Below are positions 47,766 through 55,757 of a stretch of DNA of 64,000 nucleotides, one piece after another; the stretch's first letter is position 1, and every line of letters begins with the position of its first letter. Below the pieces are notes generated by a model. That model was not told the DNA's origin. It saw only the letters and a list, made by a program, of their open reading frames with translations, and did no database searches. Source of the stretch: JBFWRK01 sp050248955 (GTDB lineage: Bacteria; Actinomycetota; Acidimicrobiia; Acidimicrobiales; Ilumatobacteraceae); contig JBFWRK010000021.1 in the NCBI GenBank assembly GCA_050248955.1, forward strand, positions 1 to 64,000. Direction: 5' to 3'. The translations under genes were made by a program, and so were the position numbers.

Positions 47766-48722
47766 GTGCGTTACGCGCTGCAGCGCATCGCCCAGTTCTT
47801 CGCCGTGTTCGTGCTCGTCACGTTCCTCGTCTTCATCACGACTCGCGTCGGCAGCAAGGACCCCGCCAGGGATCTGGCGGGTGGCACCGTGCAGCAAGAG
47901 CTCGTCGATCAGGTGACCGCGCGCTACCACCTCGACGCGCCGCTCCCGATCCAGTACGGGTACTGGCTCAAGGACCTCGTCACGTTCGACTTCGGCTACT
48001 CGTACGCGCAGAGCCAGAACGTCACCGACATGTTCAAGCAGCGCCTGCCGAACACGTTCTTCATCTCGTTCTGGGCGATCCTGATCGGGCTCGTGCTGGC
48101 CGTGCCCATCGGCGTGTACTCCGCCTACCGGAGGGACGGGCCGTTCGACCGGTCGCTGAGCTTCGCCTCCTTTGGCGCGCTGTCCATCCCGGCGCTCGTG
48201 CTCGCCGTGCTGCTCCGCTACGTGTTCGCGGTGAAGTTGAAGTGGCTGCCCGCCGACTCCGACTACATCGCGCCGTGGGACAACCCGTGGGAGCACTTCC
48301 GCAACTTCTTCCTGCCGTCGATCACGCTCGGGCTCGGCCTCGCCGCGGTCTGGAGCCGGTTCCTGCGGGCCGACATGGCGCTGACCCTGCAGAGCGACTT
48401 CATCATGCTCGCTCGGGCAAAGGGCATGTCACCGCAGCGCGTGCTGTGGCGCCACGCGCTGCGCTCCTCGATCCTGTCGTTGATCACGAGCGTCGCGCTC
48501 CAGATGAGCGGCCTGATCGGCGGTGCCGTCGTGGCCGAGCAGGTGTTCGCGATGCCCGGCGTCGGCGACCGCCTCGTGTTCGCGGTACAGGGCAACGACC
48601 TGCTGACGCTCCAGGCGATCGCCGCCGTCCTCGTCGCGATCGTCGTCTTCGTCAACCTCGTCGTCGACCTCCTCTACTCCGTCGTCGACCCTCGCATCCG
48701 CCACGTACGCGCACTCGGGTGA
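47766..48722 (+). CDS. Peptide ABC transporter permease (DppB/OppB type)
   Basis: The 318-residue permease starts with the DppB-type RYALQRIAQFFAVFVLVTFL anchor, has a long extracellular loop to about residue 95, five further helices and the EAA loop ARAKGMSPQRVLWRHALRSS. The end, VVDLLYSVVDPRIR, is typical of the family. The GTG at 47766 is preceded by AAGGATG. It pairs with the permease that follows six bases later. Confidence 0.94.
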   Translation: MRYALQRIAQFFAVFVLVTFLVFITTRVGSKDPARDLAGGTVQQELVDQVTARYHLDAPLPIQYGYWLKDLVTFDFGYSYAQSQNVTDMFKQRLPNTFFISFWAILIGLVLAVPIGVYSAYRRDGPFDRSLSFASFGALSIPALVLAVLLRYVFAVKLKWLPADSDYIAPWDNPWEHFRNFFLPSITLGLGLAAVWSRFLRADMALTLQSDFIMLARAKGMSPQRVLWRHALRSSILSLITSVALQMSGLIGGAVVAEQVFAMPGVGDRLVFAVQGNDLLTLQAIAAVLVAIVVFVNLVVDLLYSVVDPRIRHVRALG

Positions 48723-48728
48723 TCCACC

Positions 48729-49664
48729 ATGACTGACACACTCATCGCTCCCGCCATCGAACCGCTCCCCGTCGAGCCACCGGCGACGCCCAAGCAACGA
48801 CGGTCGCTCCCGAAGCCGACCCTCGTGCTCGCCGTGATCTGGTTGGTCGGGCTCACGTTCGTCTCCGTCTTCGCCGACTTCCTGCCGTTCGTCCGGGGGT
48901 ACGCCCAGCGCGTCAGGGGCGCCACCCGGTTCGCCTTCGGACCGGGCAACGACTTCTGGTTCGGCAGCGATCAGCTCGGTCGCGACGTGTTCGCCCGCTG
49001 CGTCTACGGCGCCCGGATCTCGTTGCTCGTCGCCACCGCCTCGATCCTCACCGGGATCATCATCGGTGGCACGCTCGGCTTGATCGCCGGCTACCGGCGA
49101 GGAGCGATCGACCGCGTGATCTCGATCTTCACCGACTCGCTCCTCGCACTGCCGGCGCTGATCATCGCGATCCTCTTCGTCGGGCGCTTCGACGCCTTGC
49201 GGCTCAACAACCCGGACACGTTCGGTTGGCTGAGCCGCACCTGGTCGATCGTCTTCGTGCTCTCACTGCTGTCCATCGCGCCGCTGGCCCGCATCGTTCG
49301 AGCACAGACGCTCAGCCTCAGCCAGCGCGAGTTCGTGCTCGCAGCGCGCAGTCTCGGCGCCAAGAACACTCGCGTGATCCTGCGCGAGATCCTGCCCAAC
49401 CTCGTGCCGGCGATGGTCTCGGTGGCGTTCACCGGCATCGCCATCCTGCTCGTCGCCGAAGGTGGCCTCGCCTTCCTCGGCTACTCCGTGCAAGCGCCGA
49501 CACCGACATGGGGCTACCTGATCAACGAGGGCCGCCCGAGGATCGAGCAGGCATGGTGGGCGACGTTGATGCCCTGCTTCATGATGTTCATCACCGTCCT
49601 TGCGTTCAACCTGATCGGCGACCGGGTCGCCCGGCACTTCGACATCCGGGAGGCCACGCTGTGA
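48729..49664 (+). CDS. Peptide ABC transporter permease (DppC/OppC type)
   Basis: The 311-residue permease has a 35-residue cytoplasmic N-terminus, an anchor helix, the DppC motif WFGSDQLGRDVFARCVYGAR and the EAA loop AARSLGAKNTRVILREILPN. AFLGYSVQAPTPTWGYLI is diagnostic of this subfamily. The stop overlaps the next gene's GTG (GTGA). Confidence 0.94.
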   Translation: MTDTLIAPAIEPLPVEPPATPKQRRSLPKPTLVLAVIWLVGLTFVSVFADFLPFVRGYAQRVRGATRFAFGPGNDFWFGSDQLGRDVFARCVYGARISLLVATASILTGIIIGGTLGLIAGYRRGAIDRVISIFTDSLLALPALIIAILFVGRFDALRLNNPDTFGWLSRTWSIVFVLSLLSIAPLARIVRAQTLSLSQREFVLAARSLGAKNTRVILREILPNLVPAMVSVAFTGIAILLVAEGGLAFLGYSVQAPTPTWGYLINEGRPRIEQAWWATLMPCFMMFITVLAFNLIGDRVARHFDIREATL

Positions 49665-50740
49665 CCGACCGAGTCCAGGCAACGGGGCGACCCGAAGCGG
49701 GCACCCTGCTCGAGGTCCGCGACCTCGTGACGCACTTCCAGACACCACGCGGCGTCGTGCGGGCAGTCGACGGCGTGTCCTTCACGCTCGAGCGCGGCCA
49801 GGCGCTGGGCATCGTCGGCGAATCCGGTTCCGGCAAGACGATCCTGTCCCGCTCGGTCATGGGTCTGCTGCCGATCCGCGGCACGCGGCGCAGCGGCGAG
49901 GTCATCTTCGAGGGCACCGACATCGCGACGCTGTCGATCAAGCAGATGCGCCGGTTCTGGGGCAAAGAGATGGCGATGATCTTCCAGGATCCGATGTCGT
50001 CGCTGAACCCGCTGATGAAGATCGGCCGGCAGATCGCCGAACCGCTGCACGCGCACCTCGGCATGAACCGCTCCGATGCGATCGCGACGGCCGAGCGCCT
50101 GCTCAACGACGTGCGCATCCCCGAGGCGCGCCGCCGCCTGGACCAGTACCCGCACGAGCTCTCGGGCGGCATGCGCCAACGCGTGATGATCGCGATCGCC
50201 CTCGCCTGCGGCCCGACGATGCTGTTCGCCGACGAGCCGACCACCGCGCTCGACGTCACCGTGCAGGCGCAGATCCTCGACCTCATCGAGGAGCAGCGCA
50301 AGGACCGGAACATGTCGGTCATCCTCGTCACCCACGACCTCGGCGTCGTCGCCAAGCACACGGACGTGATCGGCGTGATGTACGGCGGCAAGCTCGTCGA
50401 GAAGGCACCGACGCGGGCGCTGTTCGCGAACATGAAGATGCCGTACACGGAGGCGCTGCTCGAGAGCATCCCGAAGCTCGAGGACAAGAGTCACACGCGG
50501 CTCCGCGTCATCGCCGGGCGCCCACCCGACCTCGTCAACCCGCCGCGGGGCTGCCGGTTCTCACCGCGCTGCCCGTACGCGCGGGAGCGGTGCATCGAGG
50601 AGGAGCCGCCGCTCGTCGCCGCCGAGTCGCCCGAGCACACCTATGCGTGCTGGTACCCCGTCGGCTCACCCGAGTACCACGAGATGAAGCAGCGACGCAG
50701 CGACGACGCGGCTGTGACCGCAGCACGAGGAGGAGCCTGA
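49661..50740 (+). CDS. Peptide ABC transporter ATPase (DppD/OppD type)
   Basis: The 359-residue ATPase has Walker A GESGSGKT, Q-loop AMIFQDPMSSLNPLMKIGRQ, signature ELSGGMRQRVMIAIALA, Walker B LFADEPTTALDVTVQ and H-loop LVTHDLGVV. The C-terminal extension contains GCRFSPRCPYARERC with the cysteines that bind an Fe-S cluster in OppD-type ATPases. GTG start. The next gene's ATG shares one base with its stop codon. Confidence 0.94.
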   Translation: MTDRVQATGRPEAGTLLEVRDLVTHFQTPRGVVRAVDGVSFTLERGQALGIVGESGSGKTILSRSVMGLLPIRGTRRSGEVIFEGTDIATLSIKQMRRFWGKEMAMIFQDPMSSLNPLMKIGRQIAEPLHAHLGMNRSDAIATAERLLNDVRIPEARRRLDQYPHELSGGMRQRVMIAIALACGPTMLFADEPTTALDVTVQAQILDLIEEQRKDRNMSVILVTHDLGVVAKHTDVIGVMYGGKLVEKAPTRALFANMKMPYTEALLESIPKLEDKSHTRLRVIAGRPPDLVNPPRGCRFSPRCPYARERCIEEEPPLVAAESPEHTYACWYPVGSPEYHEMKQRRSDDAAVTAARGGA

Positions 50741-51786
50741 TGGCGGGCACCGGCAAGGCCCACCTTCGAAACGAGGGCGATGCGCTCCTCCGCATCGACG
50801 ACCTCGTCGTCGAGTTCCCCGTCGGGCGGACCGGGCTCAAGGTCAACGCGGTGTCGGGGATCTCGCTCGACGTCCTGCCCGGTGAGACGCTCGGCCTCGT
50901 CGGCGAGTCCGGTTGCGGCAAGTCCACGACCGGCAGGGCGATCATGCAGCTCCCGCGTCCGACCAGTGGGCGGGTGCGCTTCGCCGACCAGGATCTCACC
51001 GGGCTGTCCGGCGATGCGATGCGCCAGGCGCGCACGCGGATCCAGATGATCTTCCAGGACCCGATCTCGTCGCTCAACCCGCGCCGCAAGGTCCGCGACA
51101 TCGTGATGGAGCCGCTCAACATCTGGAAGGTCGGCACCAAGGCGGAGCGCTCCGCACGGGTCGATCAGGTGCTCGAGGACGTCGGCATCGACCCGGAGCG
51201 GGCAGCCGTGAGCCAGCCCCACCAGTTCTCGGGTGGTCAGTGCCAGCGGATCTCGATCGCCCGGGCGCTCGTGCTCGACCCGAAGCTGATCATCTGCGAC
51301 GAGCCGGTCTCGGCGCTCGACGTGAGCGTGCAGGCGCAGGTGCTGAACCTGCTCGAGGACCTCAAGGAGCGGTACGGGCTGACACTGATCTTCATCGCCC
51401 ACGATCTCGCCGTCGTGAAGAACATCAGCGATCGGGTCGCCGTGATGTACCTCGGCAAGGTGTGCGAGGTCGCGCAGTCCGACGAGCTGTACGCCCATCC
51501 TGCGCACCCGTACACCGACGTGCTGCTCAGCTCGATCCCGGTGCCGGATCCGGATGCAGTCCAACAGGGCAAGGCCGCGGTCGAAGGCGAGCCGCCGTCG
51601 CCGGTGCTCCCCCCGTCGGGATGCCGGTTCCGCACGCGCTGCAGCTTCGCCCAGGAACGGTGCGCCGACGAGGAACCGACCCTGCGCGACATCGGTGACG
51701 CGCACTACGTCGCTTGCCACTTCCCGCTCTACGGGGAGCAAGCACCGACGCAGACCACACCCGTCACCGTGCGAGCCGGCGTCTGA
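50740..51786 (+). CDS. Peptide ABC transporter ATPase (DppF/OppF type)
   Basis: The 348-residue partner ATPase has Walker A GESGCGKST, Q-loop QMIFQDPISSLNPRRKV, signature FSGGQCQRISIARALVL, Walker B IICDEPVSALDVSVQ and H-loop FIAHDLAVV. The C-terminal oligopeptide domain has GCRFRTRCSFAQERC. A good SD (GAGGAGG) precedes the ATG at 50740. Together with the preceding gene it forms the heterodimeric motor. Confidence 0.94.
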   Translation: MAGTGKAHLRNEGDALLRIDDLVVEFPVGRTGLKVNAVSGISLDVLPGETLGLVGESGCGKSTTGRAIMQLPRPTSGRVRFADQDLTGLSGDAMRQARTRIQMIFQDPISSLNPRRKVRDIVMEPLNIWKVGTKAERSARVDQVLEDVGIDPERAAVSQPHQFSGGQCQRISIARALVLDPKLIICDEPVSALDVSVQAQVLNLLEDLKERYGLTLIFIAHDLAVVKNISDRVAVMYLGKVCEVAQSDELYAHPAHPYTDVLLSSIPVPDPDAVQQGKAAVEGEPPSPVLPPSGCRFRTRCSFAQERCADEEPTLRDIGDAHYVACHFPLYGEQAPTQTTPVTVRAGV

Positions 51787-51830
51787 TCGATCGAGAAGCG
51801 CGCCGGTACGGCCGGCGTCGGGGGGAATCG

Positions 51831-52439
51831 ATGGCAGTAGCGGTGAAGCGACGAATGACCCGTCCCGAACGTCGGGAGCTGATCATCGATGCCGCCGAGC
51901 GGGCCTTCCGCGGACGCGATCCGGGATCGGTGACCTTCGAGGACATCGCCGACGAGGCTCAGATCTCGCGCTCGCTCGTCTACAGCTACTTCAAGGACCG
52001 CACCGAACTGCTCGAGGCGGTGAGGGAACGGAGTGAGACGCTGCTCCGCGCCGACGTGACCGAAGCGCTGACGAAGGCATATGGGCGTCGCGAGGCGCTG
52101 GCCGCCGCAGTGCGCGTCCACCTCGACTTCGCGCGGCGGGACCGGACCGCGTACCACTACGCGACGGGTGAGACACCTGACAGGACGCGCTCCGCCACCG
52201 AGCAGCGGCTCGTCGGCGAGCTCGCCATGCTGTTCGGCAGCACGGCAGAAGCGACGCTCGTCGGGCTCGGGATCGTGCACGCCCTGCGGGCGATGATCGC
52301 CGAGCACGTGCTCAACGCGCCGGACGACGACGAGCGCGCGGTGGCGCTGATCACCGCGTTCCTCGGTGGCGGCATCGGCGGCCTGGCGGAGCTCGGCATC
52401 ACGTTGAAGCCGACCTGGCCGGTGCCCATCGACGACTGA
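51831..52439 (+). CDS. TetR-family transcriptional regulator
   Basis: The 202-residue protein has the TetR HTH (ERRELIIDAAERAFRGRDPG, then FEDIADEAQISRSLVYSYF) in residues 10-55. A helical ligand-binding part follows, with GIVHALRAMIAEHVLN. It starts at an ATG with GGGGGAA seven bases upstream, 44 bases after the importer operon, and may regulate it or the following genes. Confidence 0.9.
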   Translation: MAVAVKRRMTRPERRELIIDAAERAFRGRDPGSVTFEDIADEAQISRSLVYSYFKDRTELLEAVRERSETLLRADVTEALTKAYGRREALAAAVRVHLDFARRDRTAYHYATGETPDRTRSATEQRLVGELAMLFGSTAEATLVGLGIVHALRAMIAEHVLNAPDDDERAVALITAFLGGGIGGLAELGITLKPTWPVPIDD

Positions 52440-52509
52440 GTCGCGCGCCGCTCCGACTGGTCGGCGGATGTCGGGAAGCGGTCGCGCGGCAGACGACGTC
52501 CAACGTGGC

Positions 52510-53484
52510 ATGGAGCACCAGGACGACGTCGGCACGGATCGCAGCGAGTCGCGACGGGCAGTGCACCGGCGAGTGGTGCGCGCGTTCGCCGCGGTCGTGC
52601 TCGTCGCCGTCGCGGCGAGTTGCTCGGGGAGCGAGGACGACAGCGCAGCACGATCGGACTCGGCGGACGAGCCGACCCCGGCAACGGGGGCGCCGGCTGC
52701 CGAGGAGGAGAGCAGCGATGCCACGGCAACAGGCGGAGCAGCATCGCCGGAGGTCGCACCGGCGTCCCTCGCCGATCGGTCGATCATCCGCACCGCTGCG
52801 ATGACCGTGGCCGTGAGCGACGTCGAAGCGGCCGCCGCGTCCGTGACGACGGTCGCGGCCGGAGTCGGGGGTGCCGTCCACGCTGCCGAGCTGCGCCTGG
52901 AGGAGCCGCCGAGCGCGACCATGGTCGTGCGGATGCCGCCGGAGCAGCTGCAGAGCGCCATCGACCAGGTGGCCGCACTCGGACGGGTCGTGAACCGGAC
53001 GCAGGATTCGGCCGACGTGACTGCTCAGGTCGTGGACCTGGCGGCTCGCATCGCCTCGGCCGAGGCGAGCGTCGACCGGGTGCGGGGTTTCCTCGAGCGG
53101 GCGCAGAACGTCACCGAGCTCGCCGCGCTCGAGGCCGAGCTCACGGCGCGGGAGACGACCCTCGAGCAGCTCCGCGCTCAGCAGCGCACCCTCACCGACC
53201 AGGTCGATCTGGCCACGCTGACGATCACGCTGGTCAACGCGGAGGATCAGCCGGAGATCTCACTGGTGGGGCTCGTCGAGACGAGCCCGCCCAGCATCCT
53301 GAACGCGTTCAGCGCCGGCGCCCGAGCGCTCGTGACCGGCGTGCGCTTCGTGGCGATCGCGGTCGCCGCCGCACTGCCCTTCATCGCAGTCCTCGGCCTG
53401 ATCGCGCTGCCTCTGCGCGTGTGGCTGCGCCGTCGCCGCGCTGCGGGCGTCGCGCGTTCCCCGCTCCCCCCACCCACGCTCTGA
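52510..53484 (+). CDS. DUF4349 lipoprotein
   Basis: The 324-residue precursor has a basic N-terminus, a hydrophobic signal helix and the lipobox VAASC (Cys about 38). A Ser/Ala/Glu/Asp-rich linker leads to a DUF4349 domain (IIRTAAMTVAVSDVEAAAAS; SATMVVRMPPEQLQSAIDQV). A coiled coil follows (LAALEAELTARETTLEQLRA), and a C-terminal membrane helix (FVAIAVAAALPFIAVLGLIA) ends in a basic tail. It is therefore anchored at both ends. DUF4349 has no established function. I prefer the ATG at 52510; an in-frame ATG at 52468 would add 14 residues. Confidence 0.8.
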   Translation: MEHQDDVGTDRSESRRAVHRRVVRAFAAVVLVAVAASCSGSEDDSAARSDSADEPTPATGAPAAEEESSDATATGGAASPEVAPASLADRSIIRTAAMTVAVSDVEAAAASVTTVAAGVGGAVHAAELRLEEPPSATMVVRMPPEQLQSAIDQVAALGRVVNRTQDSADVTAQVVDLAARIASAEASVDRVRGFLERAQNVTELAALEAELTARETTLEQLRAQQRTLTDQVDLATLTITLVNAEDQPEISLVGLVETSPPSILNAFSAGARALVTGVRFVAIAVAAALPFIAVLGLIALPLRVWLRRRRAAGVARSPLPPPTL

Positions 53485-53554
53485 TCCGGGCGGGCGGTCG
53501 GGGACGCCAGTCCCCCGCTGCTCCAGGATCACCCCGGCTGTTGCACCCCGTGGG

Positions 53555-53560
53555 TACGGT
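53555..53560 (+). promoter_or_regulatory. TACGGT leaderless -10 (DNA glycosylase)
   Basis: TACGGT lies six bases before the ATG at 53567. Confidence 0.5.
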
Positions 53561-53566
53561 GCGGGC

Positions 53567-54463
53567 ATGGGAGTCACCATGCCGCTCGGCACCTCGATCG
53601 ACGTGCGTGCCGCGCTGTCCGCGCACCGACAGGGCGCCGGCGATCCGACCACCCAGCACGAGCCCGGAGGGTGGTGGCGCGCCACGTGCACGCCGGCAGG
53701 GCCCGCCACGGTGCATGTGTGGTGGGGCAACGCCGGCGTCGATGCCGAGGCCTGGGGCCCCGGCAGCGACTGGCTGCTCGCCCGGGTACCCCGACTGGTC
53801 GGCGAGTACGACGAGCCGGTCCACTTCGACGACGCCCATCCCGCGGTCGCGGCCGCACAGCACAAGCACCCCCGCCTTCGCATCGGCGCCGGAGGTGGGC
53901 TGTACCACTCGTTGCTGCCGACGGTGATCGGCCAGCGGGTGACAGCCGTCGAAGCGCACCGATCGTGGCGGCAGATCTGCAGCGCGCTCGGCACACGCGC
54001 GCCCGGGCCCCGCCTGCTGTGCCTGCCGCCCTCGCCGCGAGACCTCTCCCGCCAGCCGTACTGGTGGTTCCACCGCTTCGGGGTGGAACGCAGCCGAGCC
54101 GACACGTTGCGCTCGATCGGCCGCCATGCCTTGATGATCGACGAGCTCGACCACGCCGGAGACCCGGTGGAGGCTCGACGCCGCCTGGCGCTGCTGCCCG
54201 GCATCGGCGTGTGGACGATCGGGTCGGTGCTCGGCCCCGTGTTCGGCGACCCCGATGCGATCGCCGTCGGCGACTACTGGTTGAAGCACATCGTCACCTG
54301 GGCGCTCGCCGGCGAGCCGCGTGGCGACGACGAGCGGATGATCGAACTGCTCGAGCGGTATCGAGGCCAGCGCGGCCGAGTCGTCCGCCTGCTCGCCGCC
54401 GACGGCTGGCGTCCTCCCCGTTTCGGCCCTCGCCAGCGGATCGTGCAGATCGCCGCGCTCTGA
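53567..54463 (+). CDS. HhH-GPD DNA glycosylase (AlkA-like)
   Basis: The 298-residue protein matches the 3-methyladenine glycosylase II / AlkA-like superfamily. The segment YHSLLPTVIGQRVTAVEAHR is the typical first helix pair. The helix-hairpin-helix LALLPGIGVWTIGSVLGPVF is followed by the catalytic Asp in AVGDYWLKH. It removes alkylated or damaged bases in base-excision repair. The length and order fit the family, with an N-terminal AlkA_N-like beta domain in the first 100 residues. Confidence 0.86.
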   Translation: MGVTMPLGTSIDVRAALSAHRQGAGDPTTQHEPGGWWRATCTPAGPATVHVWWGNAGVDAEAWGPGSDWLLARVPRLVGEYDEPVHFDDAHPAVAAAQHKHPRLRIGAGGGLYHSLLPTVIGQRVTAVEAHRSWRQICSALGTRAPGPRLLCLPPSPRDLSRQPYWWFHRFGVERSRADTLRSIGRHALMIDELDHAGDPVEARRRLALLPGIGVWTIGSVLGPVFGDPDAIAVGDYWLKHIVTWALAGEPRGDDERMIELLERYRGQRGRVVRLLAADGWRPPRFGPRQRIVQIAAL

Positions 54464-54514
54464 GCCGAGCTGCGGGCGCACGAGCCGGGCCGGGGTCCGC
54501 CGCCCTGCCGGTGG

Positions 54515-54520
54515 TAGCTT
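54515..54520 (+). promoter_or_regulatory. TAGCTT leaderless -10 (PIG-V-like gene)
   Basis: TAGCTT lies eight bases before the GTG at 54529, supporting that start. Confidence 0.45.
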
Positions 54521-54528
54521 CCTCGGCC

Positions 54529-55731
54529 GTGCCGGAGGCGGGAACTGCCACGATCGAGCCAACCGCCGCCGAACCCGGCGTCGCCTGGCATCGCGCGCTC
54601 CTCGCCGGGCTGGCGGCGTACGTGGTGTCACGCATCTGCGTGGCCGCAGGCGCCGCCGCCACCGTCACCGCGAACGCGATCGACCCGCTCGATCCCACGA
54701 AGCCTCGGCCCGAGACCGCCACCAACGGCATCATCGACGTGCTGACCAGCTGGGACGGCCAGTGGTACCTGCGCATCGTCCGTCTCGGTTACCCGCGCAC
54801 GATCCAGCCGGACGTCACCTTCGGTGTTCTCGACGCCCGCGCCGCGTTCTTCCCGCTCTACCCGCTCATCGTCCGCGCCGCCGACCGCGTGCTGCCCGGG
54901 GGTGACGTCTTCGCGGCGCTGTTCGTCAACCTCGTGCTCGGCGCTGCCACGGTGTACGTCGTCGGGCTCCTCGCGCTGCGACTGTTCGATCTCGACACCG
55001 CGCGAGCGGCGATGGTCCTCACGGCGATGTTCCCCGGCAGCTTCGTGCTCTCCTTCGCCTACAGCGAGGCCACGATGCTCTTCCTCGCTGCGCTGTGCCT
55101 GCTGTGGCTGCTCCAGGATCGCTGGTGGTTGGCCGGGATCGCAGCGGCGCTGGCCACCGCGTCGCGTCCGAACGGCGTCGCGGTGATCGCGGCGTGTGCC
55201 GTCGCGTCGTACCTGGCGATCCGAAAGCGGGGCGACTGGCGATCGCTGGCCGCGCCCGTGCTCGCGCCGCTGGGATGGCTCGGCTTCCAGCTCTTCGTCG
55301 GTTACCAGGCCGATGAGCCCTGGGTGTGGTTCCGGGTGCAGCGAGAGGCGTGGAACGAGGGCATCAGCTTCGGCGCCACCGCGCTCGACCGGATCTGGGG
55401 TGCGATGCTCCATCCGGCCAGCTCGCCGACGAACCTGCTCACCCTGGCGAGCGTCGTCGCGATGCTCGGGCTGGTCTACGGCACGTGGAAGGCGCGGCTA
55501 CCGGCGCCAGTCGTGGCGTACACCGCGGCCGTCCTCGCGCTGATGCTCCTGCCCTCGACCGTGACCGCGCGGCCGCGCTTCCTCTACACCGCCTTCCCAC
55601 TGCTCATCGGCTTCGCTGCGTGGTTCCCGAAGGAGCGGTGGCGCGACCACTGGGCACTGCTCATGGCCGGGTGCGGGGCGGGACTCGTCGCGCTGACCGC
55701 TGTGTACGGCGCCTTCGGCGCCATCCCGTGA
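54529..55731 (+). CDS. PIG-V-like mannosyltransferase
   Basis: The 400-residue polytopic GT-C glycosyltransferase has about ten membrane helices. The early luminal motif SWDGQWYLRIVRLGYP carries the Asp thought to be catalytic, and FFPLYPLIVRAADRV and GSFVLSFAYSEATMLFL are conserved in the PIG-V group. Relatives add mannose to GPI in eukaryotes and to lipid-linked glycans in actinobacteria, with a polyprenol-phosphate mannose donor. Such a donor could be made by the synthase at 62.2-62.9 kb. The start is GTG at 54529. AftD follows after 26 bases. Confidence 0.82.
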   Translation: MPEAGTATIEPTAAEPGVAWHRALLAGLAAYVVSRICVAAGAAATVTANAIDPLDPTKPRPETATNGIIDVLTSWDGQWYLRIVRLGYPRTIQPDVTFGVLDARAAFFPLYPLIVRAADRVLPGGDVFAALFVNLVLGAATVYVVGLLALRLFDLDTARAAMVLTAMFPGSFVLSFAYSEATMLFLAALCLLWLLQDRWWLAGIAAALATASRPNGVAVIAACAVASYLAIRKRGDWRSLAAPVLAPLGWLGFQLFVGYQADEPWVWFRVQREAWNEGISFGATALDRIWGAMLHPASSPTNLLTLASVVAMLGLVYGTWKARLPAPVVAYTAAVLALMLLPSTVTARPRFLYTAFPLLIGFAAWFPKERWRDHWALLMAGCGAGLVALTAVYGAFGAIP

Positions 55732-55757
55732 CACCGGGGGGCACGACGGCGAGACCC

